DNA from: Streptomyces sp. TBY4 | GTDB taxonomy: Bacteria > Actinomycetota > Actinomycetes > Streptomycetales > Streptomycetaceae | NCBI RefSeq assembly: GCF_024213195.1 | Contig: NZ_JANAVF010000019.1 | Span: 85,510 to 149,509, forward strand | Direction: 5' to 3' | DNA: 64,000 nucleotides | Part shown: one piece after another, positions 54,636 through 63,759 of the stretch | How positions within the stretch are numbered: the stretch's first letter is position 1 | How the letters are laid out: every line of letters begins with the position of its first letter | Program-made: the position numbers and the translations under genes | The notes under the pieces: generated by a model | The model's input: only the letters and a program-made list of their open reading frames with translations | What the model was told of the DNA's origin: nothing | Database searches by the model: none

Positions 54636-55484
54636 GTGTCCCAGTATCTTCTGGCGGAATCCTTCGCCGACGTTACGGTGTCGTCCATGATGTGGCAGGC
54701 GACCGTTCCCCAGGGAACCGGCGTCCCCGGGCTGACCGCCGCCCCTTCCGCCACGCGTGGCTCGCTGCGGCCTTGCGGGGAGATCACCAGCGGCAGCATG
54801 AAGCCCGACGCCGCCGGGGAGGGCGTGTTCCGTCTCACTGGCAACTCCCGGCAGAGCTCATGCCACCTGCTGCTGGAACAGGTGATCGACACCCGAAGGG
54901 GGGTGACCTTCGAGTTCGACCTCTACATGTACGACGCCCAGACCATCGCCGGCCCCAACGGCATGTGGGCGGCGGACGGGGTCGCGTTCCACATGATCGA
55001 CGGCGAGCAGCGGCGGGTCGAGGCCGGAGAGGCGGGCGGAGCCCTCGGATACAAGAGCCTGTCGGGCGCGTACGCCAGCGTCGCCTTCGACCAGTTCGGC
55101 AACTTTTCCGCACAGGCAGCCGGCGCCGGCGGCCCGGGCCGTTCACCCAACACCGTCGCCGTCCGCGGCGGGCAGAGCACCGGCTACGCCTACCTCATCG
55201 GCGCCGCCCTCGACCCGAAGGCCCAGGCCCTGAGCGTGGACAGCGCCACCGAACGCGCCCTCGCCAAGCGCCACGTCATCGTCGACCTCACCTCTGCCGG
55301 TCTGATCACCGTCCGTATCGACTGGCTGGACGGCAAGGGCCCGCAGCAGATCCTCACCGGGGACCTCGACGGGCTGCCCGGCCAGGCGCCCCTGCCCTCG
55401 ATGGTCAAGATCGGCTGGTCAGCGTCCACCGGCGACGCACCATCCGTTCACGAGATCTCCGGATTCACTGCCTCCACGCTGTAG
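54636..55484 (+). CDS. L-type (legume-type) lectin-domain protein, 282 aa
   Basis: It starts at GTG 54636 with AAGGGG upstream. The middle has the L-type lectin signature: VTFEFDLYMYDAQTIAG, ADGVAFHMIDGEQRRV, GGALGYKSLSGAYASVAFDQ with FGNFS, as in the metal- and sugar-binding beta-sandwich of legume-type lectins. No signal peptide is visible at the N-terminus (MSQYLLAESFADVTVS), so it may be cytoplasmic or use another route. It should bind a glycan; target unknown. Confidence 0.75.
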   Translation: MSQYLLAESFADVTVSSMMWQATVPQGTGVPGLTAAPSATRGSLRPCGEITSGSMKPDAAGEGVFRLTGNSRQSSCHLLLEQVIDTRRGVTFEFDLYMYDAQTIAGPNGMWAADGVAFHMIDGEQRRVEAGEAGGALGYKSLSGAYASVAFDQFGNFSAQAAGAGGPGRSPNTVAVRGGQSTGYAYLIGAALDPKAQALSVDSATERALAKRHVIVDLTSAGLITVRIDWLDGKGPQQILTGDLDGLPGQAPLPSMVKIGWSASTGDAPSVHEISGFTASTL

Positions 55485-55565
55485 CCCGCGTCCCGAGCCC
55501 GCCGCCAGCCTGTCCGGGATACCGTCCCTAGGCATTTCGCGTTGCCCTCCTTGGGGCGCATTGGT

Positions 55566-56549
55566 TCACGCGCAGGGGAAGGTACGGGCGGCAGCGTCCG
55601 CCGTGTTCCGGTAGGTGCGGTACTGCTCTCGTACGAGTGCGATGGCGGCGTCGAGGGGGAAGATGTCGCGGGTGACGAGCTGTTCGTCGTTGTCGGCTCC
55701 GACGGGGTGCCAGTAGACGCCGTCTGCGGTGATGGTGACCTCGGGTACCAGGGTTTCCACGGTGAGTTCGAGGCCCTCGTCGGCGGCGCCCTGGTGGGCG
55801 AGGGGGCGGACCACCTGGTGTTCGCGGGCGATGCCGAGCGAGTCGAGGAAGGACCGTAGTTCCCTCTCTTCGTGCTGGTCGTCGGTGGTGAGGGTGGCGG
55901 CCACCCGCACGGTGAAGCCTTCGCCGAGGGCGGTGTGGATTCCGGCGACGGCTTTGGCCCAGGTGCCTTTGCCGCGGTGGGAGTCGTGCAGATCAGGGGT
56001 GGCGGAGTCGAGGCTGATCTGGAGGGCGAGCCGGTCGTGGGGCATGGCCTGGAGCATTTGGAGCCGACGCCCGCGCCACAGCATCCCGTTGGTGAGGAGA
56101 GTGGTGGGCAGCACGGCCGTGCACGCGGCGACGATCTCGTCGAGGTCGGGGAGCATGAACGGTTCGCCGCCGGTGAGCAGGATTTCGTTGACACCGGCGT
56201 CCGGGGCGGCCTTCGCGATCTCTTTCACCCTGTCCACGCCGAGTGCCCGCCTGGCTGTCTGCGGTGAGGATCGGGCGCAGCAGTAGTCGCAGGCGAGGTT
56301 GCAGTCGAAGTTGGTGTAGAGCCACAGGCGTGCTCCGGGCCGGCGGGCGGGGGGCAGGGCGGCGATCGGGTCGGGTGGGCGGCCTCGGCGTACGGTGACG
56401 GTGGCGCTGTCGGCCGTGATGAGGGTGTTGCCGGTGCGGTCGCACCAGGCGGCGGCGAGGGCGGCCTGGTCCGGTGTGGCGATGGAGAGCGTGACGGTGT
56501 CGCCTTCCGCCGCGGCGGAGAGCTTCTCGACGAGGTCGAGAATCACCAT
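55566..56549 (-). CDS. radical SAM protein with small N-terminal domain, 327 aa
   Basis: ATG 56549, overlapping the upstream stop by 7 bp. N-terminal about 55 residues (VTLSIATPDQAALAAAWCDR, TGNTLI) look like a TusA-type domain without its CPxP motif. The radical SAM domain has CNLACDYC for the 4Fe-4S cluster, then ILLTGGEPFMLPDL. It ends shortly after the TIM-barrel with a single Cys, without a clear SPASM cluster. It is the last gene of a five-gene operon. Substrate unknown. Confidence 0.8.
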   Translation of the reverse strand: MVILDLVEKLSAAAEGDTVTLSIATPDQAALAAAWCDRTGNTLITADSATVTVRRGRPPDPIAALPPARRPGARLWLYTNFDCNLACDYCCARSSPQTARRALGVDRVKEIAKAAPDAGVNEILLTGGEPFMLPDLDEIVAACTAVLPTTLLTNGMLWRGRRLQMLQAMPHDRLALQISLDSATPDLHDSHRGKGTWAKAVAGIHTALGEGFTVRVAATLTTDDQHEERELRSFLDSLGIAREHQVVRPLAHQGAADEGLELTVETLVPEVTITADGVYWHPVGADNDEQLVTRDIFPLDAAIALVREQYRTYRNTADAAARTFPCA

Positions 56550-57352
56550 CGGGCTGCGATCTCCTGTTCCCTGACAGCCTGGAAGAGGTCGGCGTAACCG
56601 TCGAGCTGGGGTCTTACCCAGCGCCTGAGACCTTCCAGTTCCAGGATCCTGCGGTGTTCGGGATTGTTCCAGTCCATGGCGAGCAGGTGCTCGGTCCATG
56701 CCTCGGCTCGGGCTGTGTCGAGGGTGTCGAGGGCGGTGAAGTTGCAGTGGCAGTAGGCGGGGCTGGTCCAGAACGATTCCAGGGCGTCGGGCATGAGCTC
56801 GTCCCGGCCGATGGATTCCCAGGTGGTGATGCCGATCGCGGCTGCGTCGGCGTCGCCGTCGAGGACGGCGCGGATGGCGTCCAGTTCGCTGCGGCCGGTG
56901 TCACCGTGTTTGCCGAGGTCGCTGTCGATGCGCAGGAGCTCGACGTCACCGTCGGTGATGCCTTGGTGGCGCAGGTAGTGCAGGGGCAGGATCGCGGCCT
57001 GTGCGGAGTCGCGGCTGCCCAGGGCGAGCCTGCGGCCCTTGAGGTCGTCTAGGCCGCGCAGTCCTGCCCCGGCTCGGCAGACGAGGTGGCTGCGGAAGGT
57101 GAGGTCGGTGTCTCGCATCGCGAGAGCCCGGGCCCGGTCTCCGGCCTGGAGGACGGTGCGGACCCAGGCGAGGTTGGTGTTCCAGGCGATGTCGATGGTT
57201 CCGGCGAGGAGTGCGTCGACCTGGCGGCCGTAGTTCGAGAAGAGGACGAAGTCCATCTCGACCGGGGCGTCGCGGTAGTAGTCGCGGATGCCTTCCCAGA
57301 TGGGCACGACGTTGGGGGTGTAGGCCACCGCTCCAACCACCAGCGGTTCCAT
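56543..57352 (-). CDS. NMT1/PhnD-like periplasmic-binding-fold protein without signal peptide, 269 aa
   Basis: ATG 57352, 45 bp after the acyl-CoA dehydrogenase-like stop. The type II binding-protein fold is indicated by VVGAVAYTPNVVPIWEGIRD, LLAGTIDIAWNTNLAWV, and LKGRRLALGSRDSAQAA. There is no lipobox or signal peptide and no permease or ATPase gene nearby, so it may be a cytoplasmic ligand-binding or enzyme-like member rather than a transporter part. It is coupled to the radical SAM gene. Confidence 0.75.
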   Translation of the reverse strand: MEPLVVGAVAYTPNVVPIWEGIRDYYRDAPVEMDFVLFSNYGRQVDALLAGTIDIAWNTNLAWVRTVLQAGDRARALAMRDTDLTFRSHLVCRAGAGLRGLDDLKGRRLALGSRDSAQAAILPLHYLRHQGITDGDVELLRIDSDLGKHGDTGRSELDAIRAVLDGDADAAAIGITTWESIGRDELMPDALESFWTSPAYCHCNFTALDTLDTARAEAWTEHLLAMDWNNPEHRRILELEGLRRWVRPQLDGYADLFQAVREQEIAARW

Positions 57353-57397
57353 GGCGGGCTCCTCTTCGGGCTGGTCGCGGCGTACGGGGTTGGGAGC

Positions 57398-58522
57398 TCA
57401 GCCGAATACCGGCTGGCCGGTGATGGCCTTTCCGTAGAAGTCGTACAAGACGTCGGCGGTGGGGGCCATGACATGCCCGGCGCGGGCGTCACGGAAGAAG
57501 CGTTCGATGGACAGGTGGTGGGAGAACGCTGCTCCTCCGCATACCCGCATGGCGTCGTCGGTGACGGTCAGGGCGGTGTCGTTGGCGAGTGCTTTGACGC
57601 CCAGGACGTAGAGCGGAGTCTGCGCGTCGGGGGCTGCGATGCTGGCCGCCGCCGCGTGCAGGTAGGCGGTCGCGGCTTCCAGCTGGAGCGACATGCGGGC
57701 CAGGCGGGCGCGGATGGTGGGCAGCTCGGCGAGGGTCTGGCCGATGTGCTGGAGCCTCGCGCCGCTGGTGTGCCGCACGGCGGCGTCGAGCGCGGCACGG
57801 GCCAGACCCAGGGAGACGGCCGCGTTGCCCAGGTTGAACCAGGGCATGACGGTTTCCGTCATCAGGGTGAGTCCGCTGCCGGGCGCACCGAGGCGCAGAC
57901 TGTCAGGGACTGTCATGTCGAACCGCATCGGCGAGGACGCGTTGCCGCGCAGACCCAGCCCCTGGAACGTTCCGGTGACGGCGACGCCCGGGGCGTCCGC
58001 CTCGATGGCGTAGAGGTCGACGGTGCCCGCCTCGTCGGCGGACAGTACGGACGTGACGTAGAGCTGTGCGTGTCCGGCGGAGGTCACCCAGCTCTTGTCG
58101 GCGGTGAACCGCGCCTCGTGGCCGCCGTTGCGCTTCGCCTGGGAGATCGGCGCCCAGAAGTGCGAGCGGGAGCCGGGCTCGCTGAACGCCAAAGTGGCCA
58201 GCGACCTGCCGGAGGCCAGGTCGCCCACCAGACCCGGCATCCCTGGCGGGGGTGCGGCCAGAACCGTCATGGCGCCGCTGACGTGCATCAGGTAGACCAT
58301 GGCCGTCGATCCGCAAACACCGGCCAGCTCGGCCGTGACCTGGGCGAACTCCTCAGGGCCCGCTCCCAGCCCGCCTTCCCGCTCGGGCAGTGGCAACCCC
58401 AGTAGGCCTGATGTGGCCAGAGCCGCTACCGCTTCCGCTGGGAACCGGCCCTCCGCGTCAACGGCTGGCGCGTACTGCGCGGCGGTGGCCAGAACGGGCT
58501 GCAACAGACTGTCGACGTTCAT
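57398..58522 (-). CDS. acyl-CoA dehydrogenase-like flavoprotein, 374 aa
   Basis: It starts at ATG 58522, overlapping the upstream stop (ATGA). It follows the ACAD layout: helical N-terminus, LAFSEPGSRSHF (middle-domain flavin region), SWVTSAGHAQLYVTS, and C-terminal helices ending SHHLSIERFFRDARAG. The usual catalytic Glu region reads VLYDFYGKAI. In this it is similar to ACAD-related monooxygenases (DszC/SfnB type), though this is not decisive. It could oxidise an organosulphur or acyl substrate. Confidence 0.8.
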   Translation of the reverse strand: MNVDSLLQPVLATAAQYAPAVDAEGRFPAEAVAALATSGLLGLPLPEREGGLGAGPEEFAQVTAELAGVCGSTAMVYLMHVSGAMTVLAAPPPGMPGLVGDLASGRSLATLAFSEPGSRSHFWAPISQAKRNGGHEARFTADKSWVTSAGHAQLYVTSVLSADEAGTVDLYAIEADAPGVAVTGTFQGLGLRGNASSPMRFDMTVPDSLRLGAPGSGLTLMTETVMPWFNLGNAAVSLGLARAALDAAVRHTSGARLQHIGQTLAELPTIRARLARMSLQLEAATAYLHAAAASIAAPDAQTPLYVLGVKALANDTALTVTDDAMRVCGGAAFSHHLSIERFFRDARAGHVMAPTADVLYDFYGKAITGQPVFG

Positions 58523-58920
58523 GCGGGATCGTGCCTTCCCGTGACGGGAGTGGGGGCGGCCGTGCCGTTGGGTACCGGAGTCAGGCCGAGGGCGAGCAGG
58601 CCCACGGCGAAGCCGAGCAGCAGGGCCACGGTGGAACCGTCGCCCCCGAGCAGGTTCGCACCGGTCCAGCCGATCTGCACCAGCTGCAGGACTGCGGCCG
58701 CCAGGAAGCCCGCTCCTGCCAGGGCGATCAGCGAGCGCACCCCCGAGAGGCCCGCTGCCACGGCCGCCGCGGCCAAGAGCAGCAGTACCAGTGTCCCGAC
58801 ACCGCCCAGCGAGACGAGCCCCCAGGGCGGGCCGTCGGCGATGGCCAGGATGCTGCTCACCGCGGCGCCGATGCCCAGTCCGGCGGCCGTCCGGCCGATG
58901 GCGGATCGCGGAGTCTGCAT
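58519..58920 (-). CDS. integral membrane protein, 133 aa
   Basis: ATG 58920. Four hydrophobic segments (about residues 10-28, 34-58, 62-84, 95-115), short loops, polar C-terminal tail. No motif identifies it. Overlap with the acyl-CoA dehydrogenase-like gene (ATGA) and position after the DoxX-like gene suggest a role in the membrane part of the same pathway. Confidence 0.65.
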   Translation of the reverse strand: MQTPRSAIGRTAAGLGIGAAVSSILAIADGPPWGLVSLGGVGTLVLLLLAAAAVAAGLSGVRSLIALAGAGFLAAAVLQLVQIGWTGANLLGGDGSTVALLLGFAVGLLALGLTPVPNGTAAPTPVTGRHDPA

Positions 58921-58939
58921 CGAAACGCCCTCCTTCCGG

Positions 58940-59491
58940 TCAGGATGCCGCGAGCAGCACCCGCGACAGCCTGCCGCCGCGCTGCCGCCATACGGGGCGC
59001 AGCGCGCCGTCCACGCCGTAGGCGCGTCCGGCCGCCGTGGCCAGCAGCGCCAAGTGGACGGCGTACATCAGGAAGTACGACCAGAACCACTCGTGCGGGG
59101 TATTCAGTACGGAGAACAGGATGGCGGTCGTCTGGACCAGCCCGACCACCGCCCAGAACCTCGTGGCCAGGCCCACCAGCAGGAACGCGCCGAGGCATGC
59201 CTCGATCGCGAAGGCGCCCCAGGCGAACACCGCGAAATTCGGAATGATCACATGCTCGACCAGCCACGCCCACGGGGCGAAAACCTCGTTGTCGACCCCT
59301 TTGAGGGTCCAGGCGTACAGGTCCTGCGGGGGGACACTCCTGTTGCCGAAGTCCGGGGGGTGCTTCCAGGTGAGGTTCTGGATCCACAGCAGACCGACCG
59401 AAAGCCGGCACACGGCCAAGAGCACACGGGAGGGGCGGGAGGAGCCCAGCGGCTCCATCGCGGGAGGTGCGGACCGGTTGGTGACGGCCAT
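58940..59491 (-). CDS. DoxX-like membrane protein, 183 aa
   Basis: ATG 59491 with AGAGG upstream; first gene of the five-gene operon. Four membrane segments with SRVLLAVCRLSVGLLWIQNL, then AFAIEACLGAFLLVGLATRF, typical of the DoxX/DoxD family. Family members are found in thiol or thiosulphate oxidation and in membrane redox complexes. The true electron donor is unknown here. Confidence 0.75.
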   Translation of the reverse strand: MAVTNRSAPPAMEPLGSSRPSRVLLAVCRLSVGLLWIQNLTWKHPPDFGNRSVPPQDLYAWTLKGVDNEVFAPWAWLVEHVIIPNFAVFAWGAFAIEACLGAFLLVGLATRFWAVVGLVQTTAILFSVLNTPHEWFWSYFLMYAVHLALLATAAGRAYGVDGALRPVWRQRGGRLSRVLLAAS

Positions 59492-59855
59492 ACCGAACGA
59501 CCTCTGATCTTGCTCCACGCACTCAAGGAATCATCTGCCGTACATCCATCCACTCACGCCCACACGGGAACGGCAAGCGGCAGGAAAGTCTTGCCGGACG
59601 ACGCGCATCGCCCACACCGCGAGTGCGCCGCCCGAGCCTTTACCGTTCCCACTCGATGCCAGTGCGTTGCACCATGCTTGATGACCTGTCTTCCGGAGTC
59701 GGTCGTGTTCTCGTAGCGGTCGCGGACAGGGCCGGTCGCACCGCGGTGCGACCGGTACATGTGCACCGGGCCCTTTGCCTCGGGACCCGGCCGGTGGCCG
59801 TAGTGAGCCGTGCCAGCCACCGGCATGTGATGGACCTATGCCGGATGCAACGTGT
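59492..59855. other. intergenic region with a 24-bp perfect palindrome
   Basis: No gene is seen in 364 bp. CCGGTCGCACCG and its exact complement make a perfect 24-bp palindrome at 59732-59755, between the MBL-fold gene stop and the DoxX-like operon. It can be the terminator of the first or an operator for the second. The rest holds presumed promoters. Confidence 0.55.
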
Positions 59856-60719
59856 TCACTGGGCAGACCCCTTGGCCCTTTTTGCCCCGCCCCACAGCGA
59901 GCCGGGGTTTGCTCGGTTCGGGTACAGCGCGAGCATCGCCTCGTACAGTTCGCTCGGCGTTTCGGTCTCGGGGTCGAGCCGGTTGAAGTCGGCCAAGTAC
60001 TGCTTGGTCTCGGCCAGGATCTTCGGGTCGTCGGTCAGATCGGGGTTCTTGTGGCCGGCGACGACGAAGGCCGGGTCGAGCGCGGCAAGTGTGTCGGTGG
60101 CGCGCATCCACTCCTGCCGCGACTCGGCGGTGGCTTCGCCCATGTACTGGTGGATGCCGTTGTAGGCGACGTCCCCGGCCACGACGAGGCGCAGGTCGGG
60201 CACCCACAGCGCGGTGCTGTCGTCGGTGTCGGTGTACCCGGTGTCGATCACCTGCAGCGGATGCCCTTCAAGGGTGAAGGTGTCGCTGTCGAGGGCCTCG
60301 GGAAAGACCTGAGGCTGCGGGATCTGACCCGGGAAGCGCGCCGTCCAGAAGGTATCGAGGAACGGCCGCGTGCCTTCGTGCTTCGCCTTGGCCACGACTG
60401 CGGCGGCGGAGATTGCCTTGGCCTCGGGGAACGCCTCGATGAGCTGCTTGACACCGAAGGCGTGGTCGCCATGGCCGTGCGTGATGTAGATGTAGGTGAG
60501 GTTCCGGTGGTGTGCCTTCACCCAGTCGACGAGCTGCTGATTCTGTTCGACGGTGAGGAACGTGTCGACCAGCACGGCGTCATGATTGCCGAAGATCAGC
60601 GTCGCGGTGTTGGCTACCCACTGGAGATCTTCCGCGCCCGGCGGCAGGTCACGGGTGAGACCCGGCCGCCGCATGCAAAGGGTGTCGTACTGCAGCGATG
60701 ATGATGTGGTTTGAGGCAT
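59856..60719 (-). CDS. metallo-beta-lactamase-fold hydrolase, 287 aa
   Basis: ATG 60719. The metal-binding motif is THGHGDHAFG (HxHxDH), with a further Asp in VVAGDVAYNG and His in VVAGHKNPD. Strand VANTATLIFGNHDAVLVDTF precedes it as usual. Substrates of this subgroup range from lactones to thioesters. It is transcribed alone. No signal peptide is seen. Confidence 0.8.
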   Translation of the reverse strand: MPQTTSSSLQYDTLCMRRPGLTRDLPPGAEDLQWVANTATLIFGNHDAVLVDTFLTVEQNQQLVDWVKAHHRNLTYIYITHGHGDHAFGVKQLIEAFPEAKAISAAAVVAKAKHEGTRPFLDTFWTARFPGQIPQPQVFPEALDSDTFTLEGHPLQVIDTGYTDTDDSTALWVPDLRLVVAGDVAYNGIHQYMGEATAESRQEWMRATDTLAALDPAFVVAGHKNPDLTDDPKILAETKQYLADFNRLDPETETPSELYEAMLALYPNRANPGSLWGGAKRAKGSAQ

Positions 60720-60916
60720 ATCGTGTTCCCTTTCACTCTTCTGGTGGAGATGCAGGACGAGGCGCTCGCTTCATCCGCTCCCCGGCGTTCCCGGTCGACG
60801 AGCGCGACCTGCTCGCCGACGTGATAGCGGGGTAGGCATGGTCATGGCGGCCCGCCTCCGCGCTGGCTGGTGCTTCATTCGGCTCAGGTCCGCGGACTCC
60901 TGGCCGTACGCGTTTC

Positions 60917-61360
60917 TCAGCCGCCGGTGTAGACGTGCCCCGAGTCGATCTTGCCGTTCAGGCGCTTGCCGAGTTCGGCGGAGAAGGCGAGCAGATTGTC
61001 CAGCGGAAGGTGCTGAATGGCGGCCCGGACGATCTTGCCGTGCTCGTTCACGGTCAGGATCGTGCTGCCACGCAACGACTTTCCGCCGAAAGCCTCGGCT
61101 TCCCGTTCGGTGCAGGACCGCTGGCCATCGGACACCTCGTAGACGAAGACCAAGGACTCGTAGATCCCGCTGGTCGCCTCCATGACCTGTTTGACCCGGT
61201 CGCGGCCCTCGACTGGACGGCGCAGGGCTGACGCCTCCAAAACCACGTTCTCATCGATTGCGGCAGTGAACATCTCGGCGTCCTTGGCGGTGAACGCCCT
61301 GGTCCAGGGCTGGTCTCCGACGCCATCCGCGACGCTGACGGTCCGGGTCTCCCTGTTCAT
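60917..61360 (-). CDS. NTF2/SnoaL-like protein, 147 aa
   Basis: The start chosen is ATG 61360. The cone-shaped NTF2 fold is suggested by WTRAFTAKDAEMFTAAIDEN, VVLEASALRRPVEGRDRVKQ and a strand-rich C-terminal half (GSTILTVNEHGKIVRAAIQH). Such proteins are enzymes (isomerases, cyclases) or binding proteins. It lies between the MBL-fold gene and the divergent oleate hydratase gene. Specific function not evident. Confidence 0.7.
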   Translation of the reverse strand: MNRETRTVSVADGVGDQPWTRAFTAKDAEMFTAAIDENVVLEASALRRPVEGRDRVKQVMEATSGIYESLVFVYEVSDGQRSCTEREAEAFGGKSLRGSTILTVNEHGKIVRAAIQHLPLDNLLAFSAELGKRLNGKIDSGHVYTGG

Positions 61361-61761
61361 GTGGGCAACTCCTGCCTGTGTCGGCGCCTGGCCGTCCGTG
61401 CTGGGCACCGGCACCTGGACACGCCACGAGCGATCGATGACGACCCTCTCCATTCGCGCGCCACAGGGTGGAAGGTACTCGTTGCCCCTTCTTGCGCGAC
61501 ACTCGCGCTAAAAGCCCGTATGGGCCCATTCGTGAGCGCGCCGCGTTGGGCCTGAGGTCAGCGAAGGCGTCGACGCCAGTCGGCGGGAGACCGACCTGCT
61601 CGGCGACGTGTTGTCCGGCCTTCGCCAGGTGGGGGCCGGTACGTTCCTCTTTGTCGGCGGAATATCACATCTCGGTGCTATTGACGCTATCTCGGCAGGG
61701 CGCTCAGAGGTGACGCCCGGCCCCAAGAGAGTCGCACGCGTCCGCGAGGGAAGAGGTCACC
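61361..61761. other. divergent spacer upstream of the oleate hydratase gene
   Basis: No complete gene in 401 bp. The plus strand 61558-61650 reads SRRETDLLGDVLSGLRQVGA and FLFVGG, like the N-terminus of an AraC-type regulator, without start or continuation. A TTGACG at 61680 could be a -35 box. Divergent promoters are presumed. Confidence 0.45.
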
Positions 61762-63531
61762 GTGTATTACGGCAGCGGGAATTACGAGGCGTTCGCACGT
61801 CCGCGCAAGCCTGTAGGGGTGGAGCGGAAGACGGCCTGGTTCGTGGGCTCCGGAATCGCTTCGCTCGCCGGCGCCGCCTTCCTCATCCGTGACGGGCGTA
61901 TGAGCGGCGACAAGATCACCGTCCTGGAACAGCAGAAACTTCCGGGGGGCGCTCTGGACGGCATCAAAGAGCCGAAGAAGGGCTTCGTCATTCGCGGCGG
62001 CCGCGAGATGGAAGACCACATGGAGTGCCTGTGGGACCTGTTCCGGTCGATCCCCTCGATCGAGATCGAGGGCGCCTCGGTCCTCGACGAGTTCTACTGG
62101 CTGAACAAGGACGACCCCAACTTCTCCCTGCAGCGGGTCACCGAGAACCAGGGGCAGGACGCCCACACCGACGGGCTGTTCGCCCTCAGCGAGCGTGCGC
62201 AGAAGGACATCTTGAGGATCTTCCTCGCTACTCGCGAGGAGATGGAGGGCAAACGCATCAATGAAGTCTTCGGCCGAGACTTCCTGGACAGCCACTTCTG
62301 GCTGTACTGGCGCACGATGTTCGCCTTCGAGGAGTGGCACAGCGCCCTGGAGATGAAGCTGTACCTGCACCGCTTCATCCACCATGTGGGCGGTCTTCCC
62401 GACCTGTCCACTCTGAAGTTCACCAAGTACAACCAGTACGAGTCGCTCGTGCTCCCGTTGACCCGGTGGCTGGTAGGCCGGGGCGTGACATTCCAGCTCG
62501 ACACCGAGGTCACCGACATCAGCTTTGACATCACCCCGGCCCGGAAGCAGGCGACCCGTATCCACTGGATCTCCGCGGGAGAGGCGGGGGGAGTCGACCT
62601 CGGAGCGGACGACCTGGTGTTCACGACCATCGGCTCCCTCACCGAGAACTCGGACAGCGGCGACCACCACACCGCCGCCCGCCTGAATGAGGGCCCGGCT
62701 CCGGCATGGGATCTTTGGCGGAAGATCGCGAGCCACGATGGGTGCTTCGGCCGCCCCGAGGTGTTCTGCGGCAACATCCCCGAAAGTAAATGGGAGTCGG
62801 CCACCGTCACCACACTCGATGCGCGGATCCCGAAACTGATCCAGAAGATCGCCAAACGCGACCCGTTCAGCGGGAAGGTCGTCACCGGTGGCATCGTCAC
62901 GGTCAGGGACTCCAGCTGGCTCATGAGCTGGACCGTCAACCGGCAGCCCCACTTCAAACAGCAGCCGGCCGACCAGATCGTCGTGTGGCTCTACGGGCTG
63001 TTCACCGACCGCCCCGGCGACTACGTGAAAAAGCCCATGCAGGACTGCACCGGGGAAGAGATCACGCAGGAGTGGCTCTACCACCTAGGCGTCCCCACCG
63101 ACGAGATCAGCGGACTCGCGGCGAACGGCGCCACCTGCGTGCCGGTGATGATGCCCTACGTCACCGCCTTCTTCCTGCCCCGCCGGGCCGGGGACCGCCC
63201 TGACGTGGTACCGCGGACAGCGGTGAACTTCGCGTTCATCGGCCAGTTCGCCGAGACCACTCGTGACACGATCTTCACCACCGAGTACTCCGTACGCACA
63301 GGCATGGAAGCCGCCTACCAACTGCTCAGCATCGAACGCGCTGTACCCGAGGTGTTCAACTCCACCTACGACATCCGCAGACTGCTGGAAGCTGCTGGCC
63401 GGCTACGGGACGGCGAGACACTCCACTTGCCAGGCCCCGAGATCCTGCGCAAGCAACTGCTCCGCAAGCTGGACTCCACCGAGATCGGCGAACTCTTGAC
63501 GGAATTCGGTCTCATCCCCGACCCGGAGTAG
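61762..63531 (+). CDS. ohyA: oleate hydratase (myosin-cross-reactive antigen family), 589 aa
   Basis: It starts at GTG 61762 with GAAGAGG upstream. The FAD-binding motif is AWFVGSGIASLAGAAFLIRD, followed by LEQQKLPGGALDGI and VIRGGREMEDHMECLWDLF, both strong family signatures. Further conserved stretches are LVLPLTRWLVGRGV, TTIGSLTENS and NFAFIGQFAE. Length is as in the family (about 570-650). It hydrates the 9-cis double bond of unsaturated fatty acids to 10-hydroxy acids. It is transcribed divergently from the NTF2-like gene and alone. Confidence 0.95.
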   Translation: MYYGSGNYEAFARPRKPVGVERKTAWFVGSGIASLAGAAFLIRDGRMSGDKITVLEQQKLPGGALDGIKEPKKGFVIRGGREMEDHMECLWDLFRSIPSIEIEGASVLDEFYWLNKDDPNFSLQRVTENQGQDAHTDGLFALSERAQKDILRIFLATREEMEGKRINEVFGRDFLDSHFWLYWRTMFAFEEWHSALEMKLYLHRFIHHVGGLPDLSTLKFTKYNQYESLVLPLTRWLVGRGVTFQLDTEVTDISFDITPARKQATRIHWISAGEAGGVDLGADDLVFTTIGSLTENSDSGDHHTAARLNEGPAPAWDLWRKIASHDGCFGRPEVFCGNIPESKWESATVTTLDARIPKLIQKIAKRDPFSGKVVTGGIVTVRDSSWLMSWTVNRQPHFKQQPADQIVVWLYGLFTDRPGDYVKKPMQDCTGEEITQEWLYHLGVPTDEISGLAANGATCVPVMMPYVTAFFLPRRAGDRPDVVPRTAVNFAFIGQFAETTRDTIFTTEYSVRTGMEAAYQLLSIERAVPEVFNSTYDIRRLLEAAGRLRDGETLHLPGPEILRKQLLRKLDSTEIGELLTEFGLIPDPE

Positions 63532-63652
63532 TGGGGACCGCGGATTCCCGGCGGGTAGATGGCCGCGTTCGGCAAGCTCGCCCGCCGCCCCGTCAGCCGG
63601 GCCCGCAGCGCACTGCGTTGGCTCCCCGGACAGCCGACCGCGTGCAGGCGGC

Positions 63653-63759
63653 GGCAAGGCCCGCATCGGCATCATCGACCACGCCCAGAAGCAGCTCGGC
63701 GACCTCGTCTATGTGGAGCAACCCACTGTCGGCGACCGGTTCGACGCCTACCATGTGTC
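63653..63759 (+). pseudogene. gcvH (glycine cleavage H protein) fragment
   Basis: The plus-strand frame reads GKARIGIIDHAQKQLGDLVY then VEQPTVGDRFDAY, matching the N-terminal part of H proteins (family pattern: VGITDHAQxxLGDIVFVxLPxVG). The lipoyl-lysine half is missing and the sequence upstream has no start. It is a short remnant. Confidence 0.6.
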
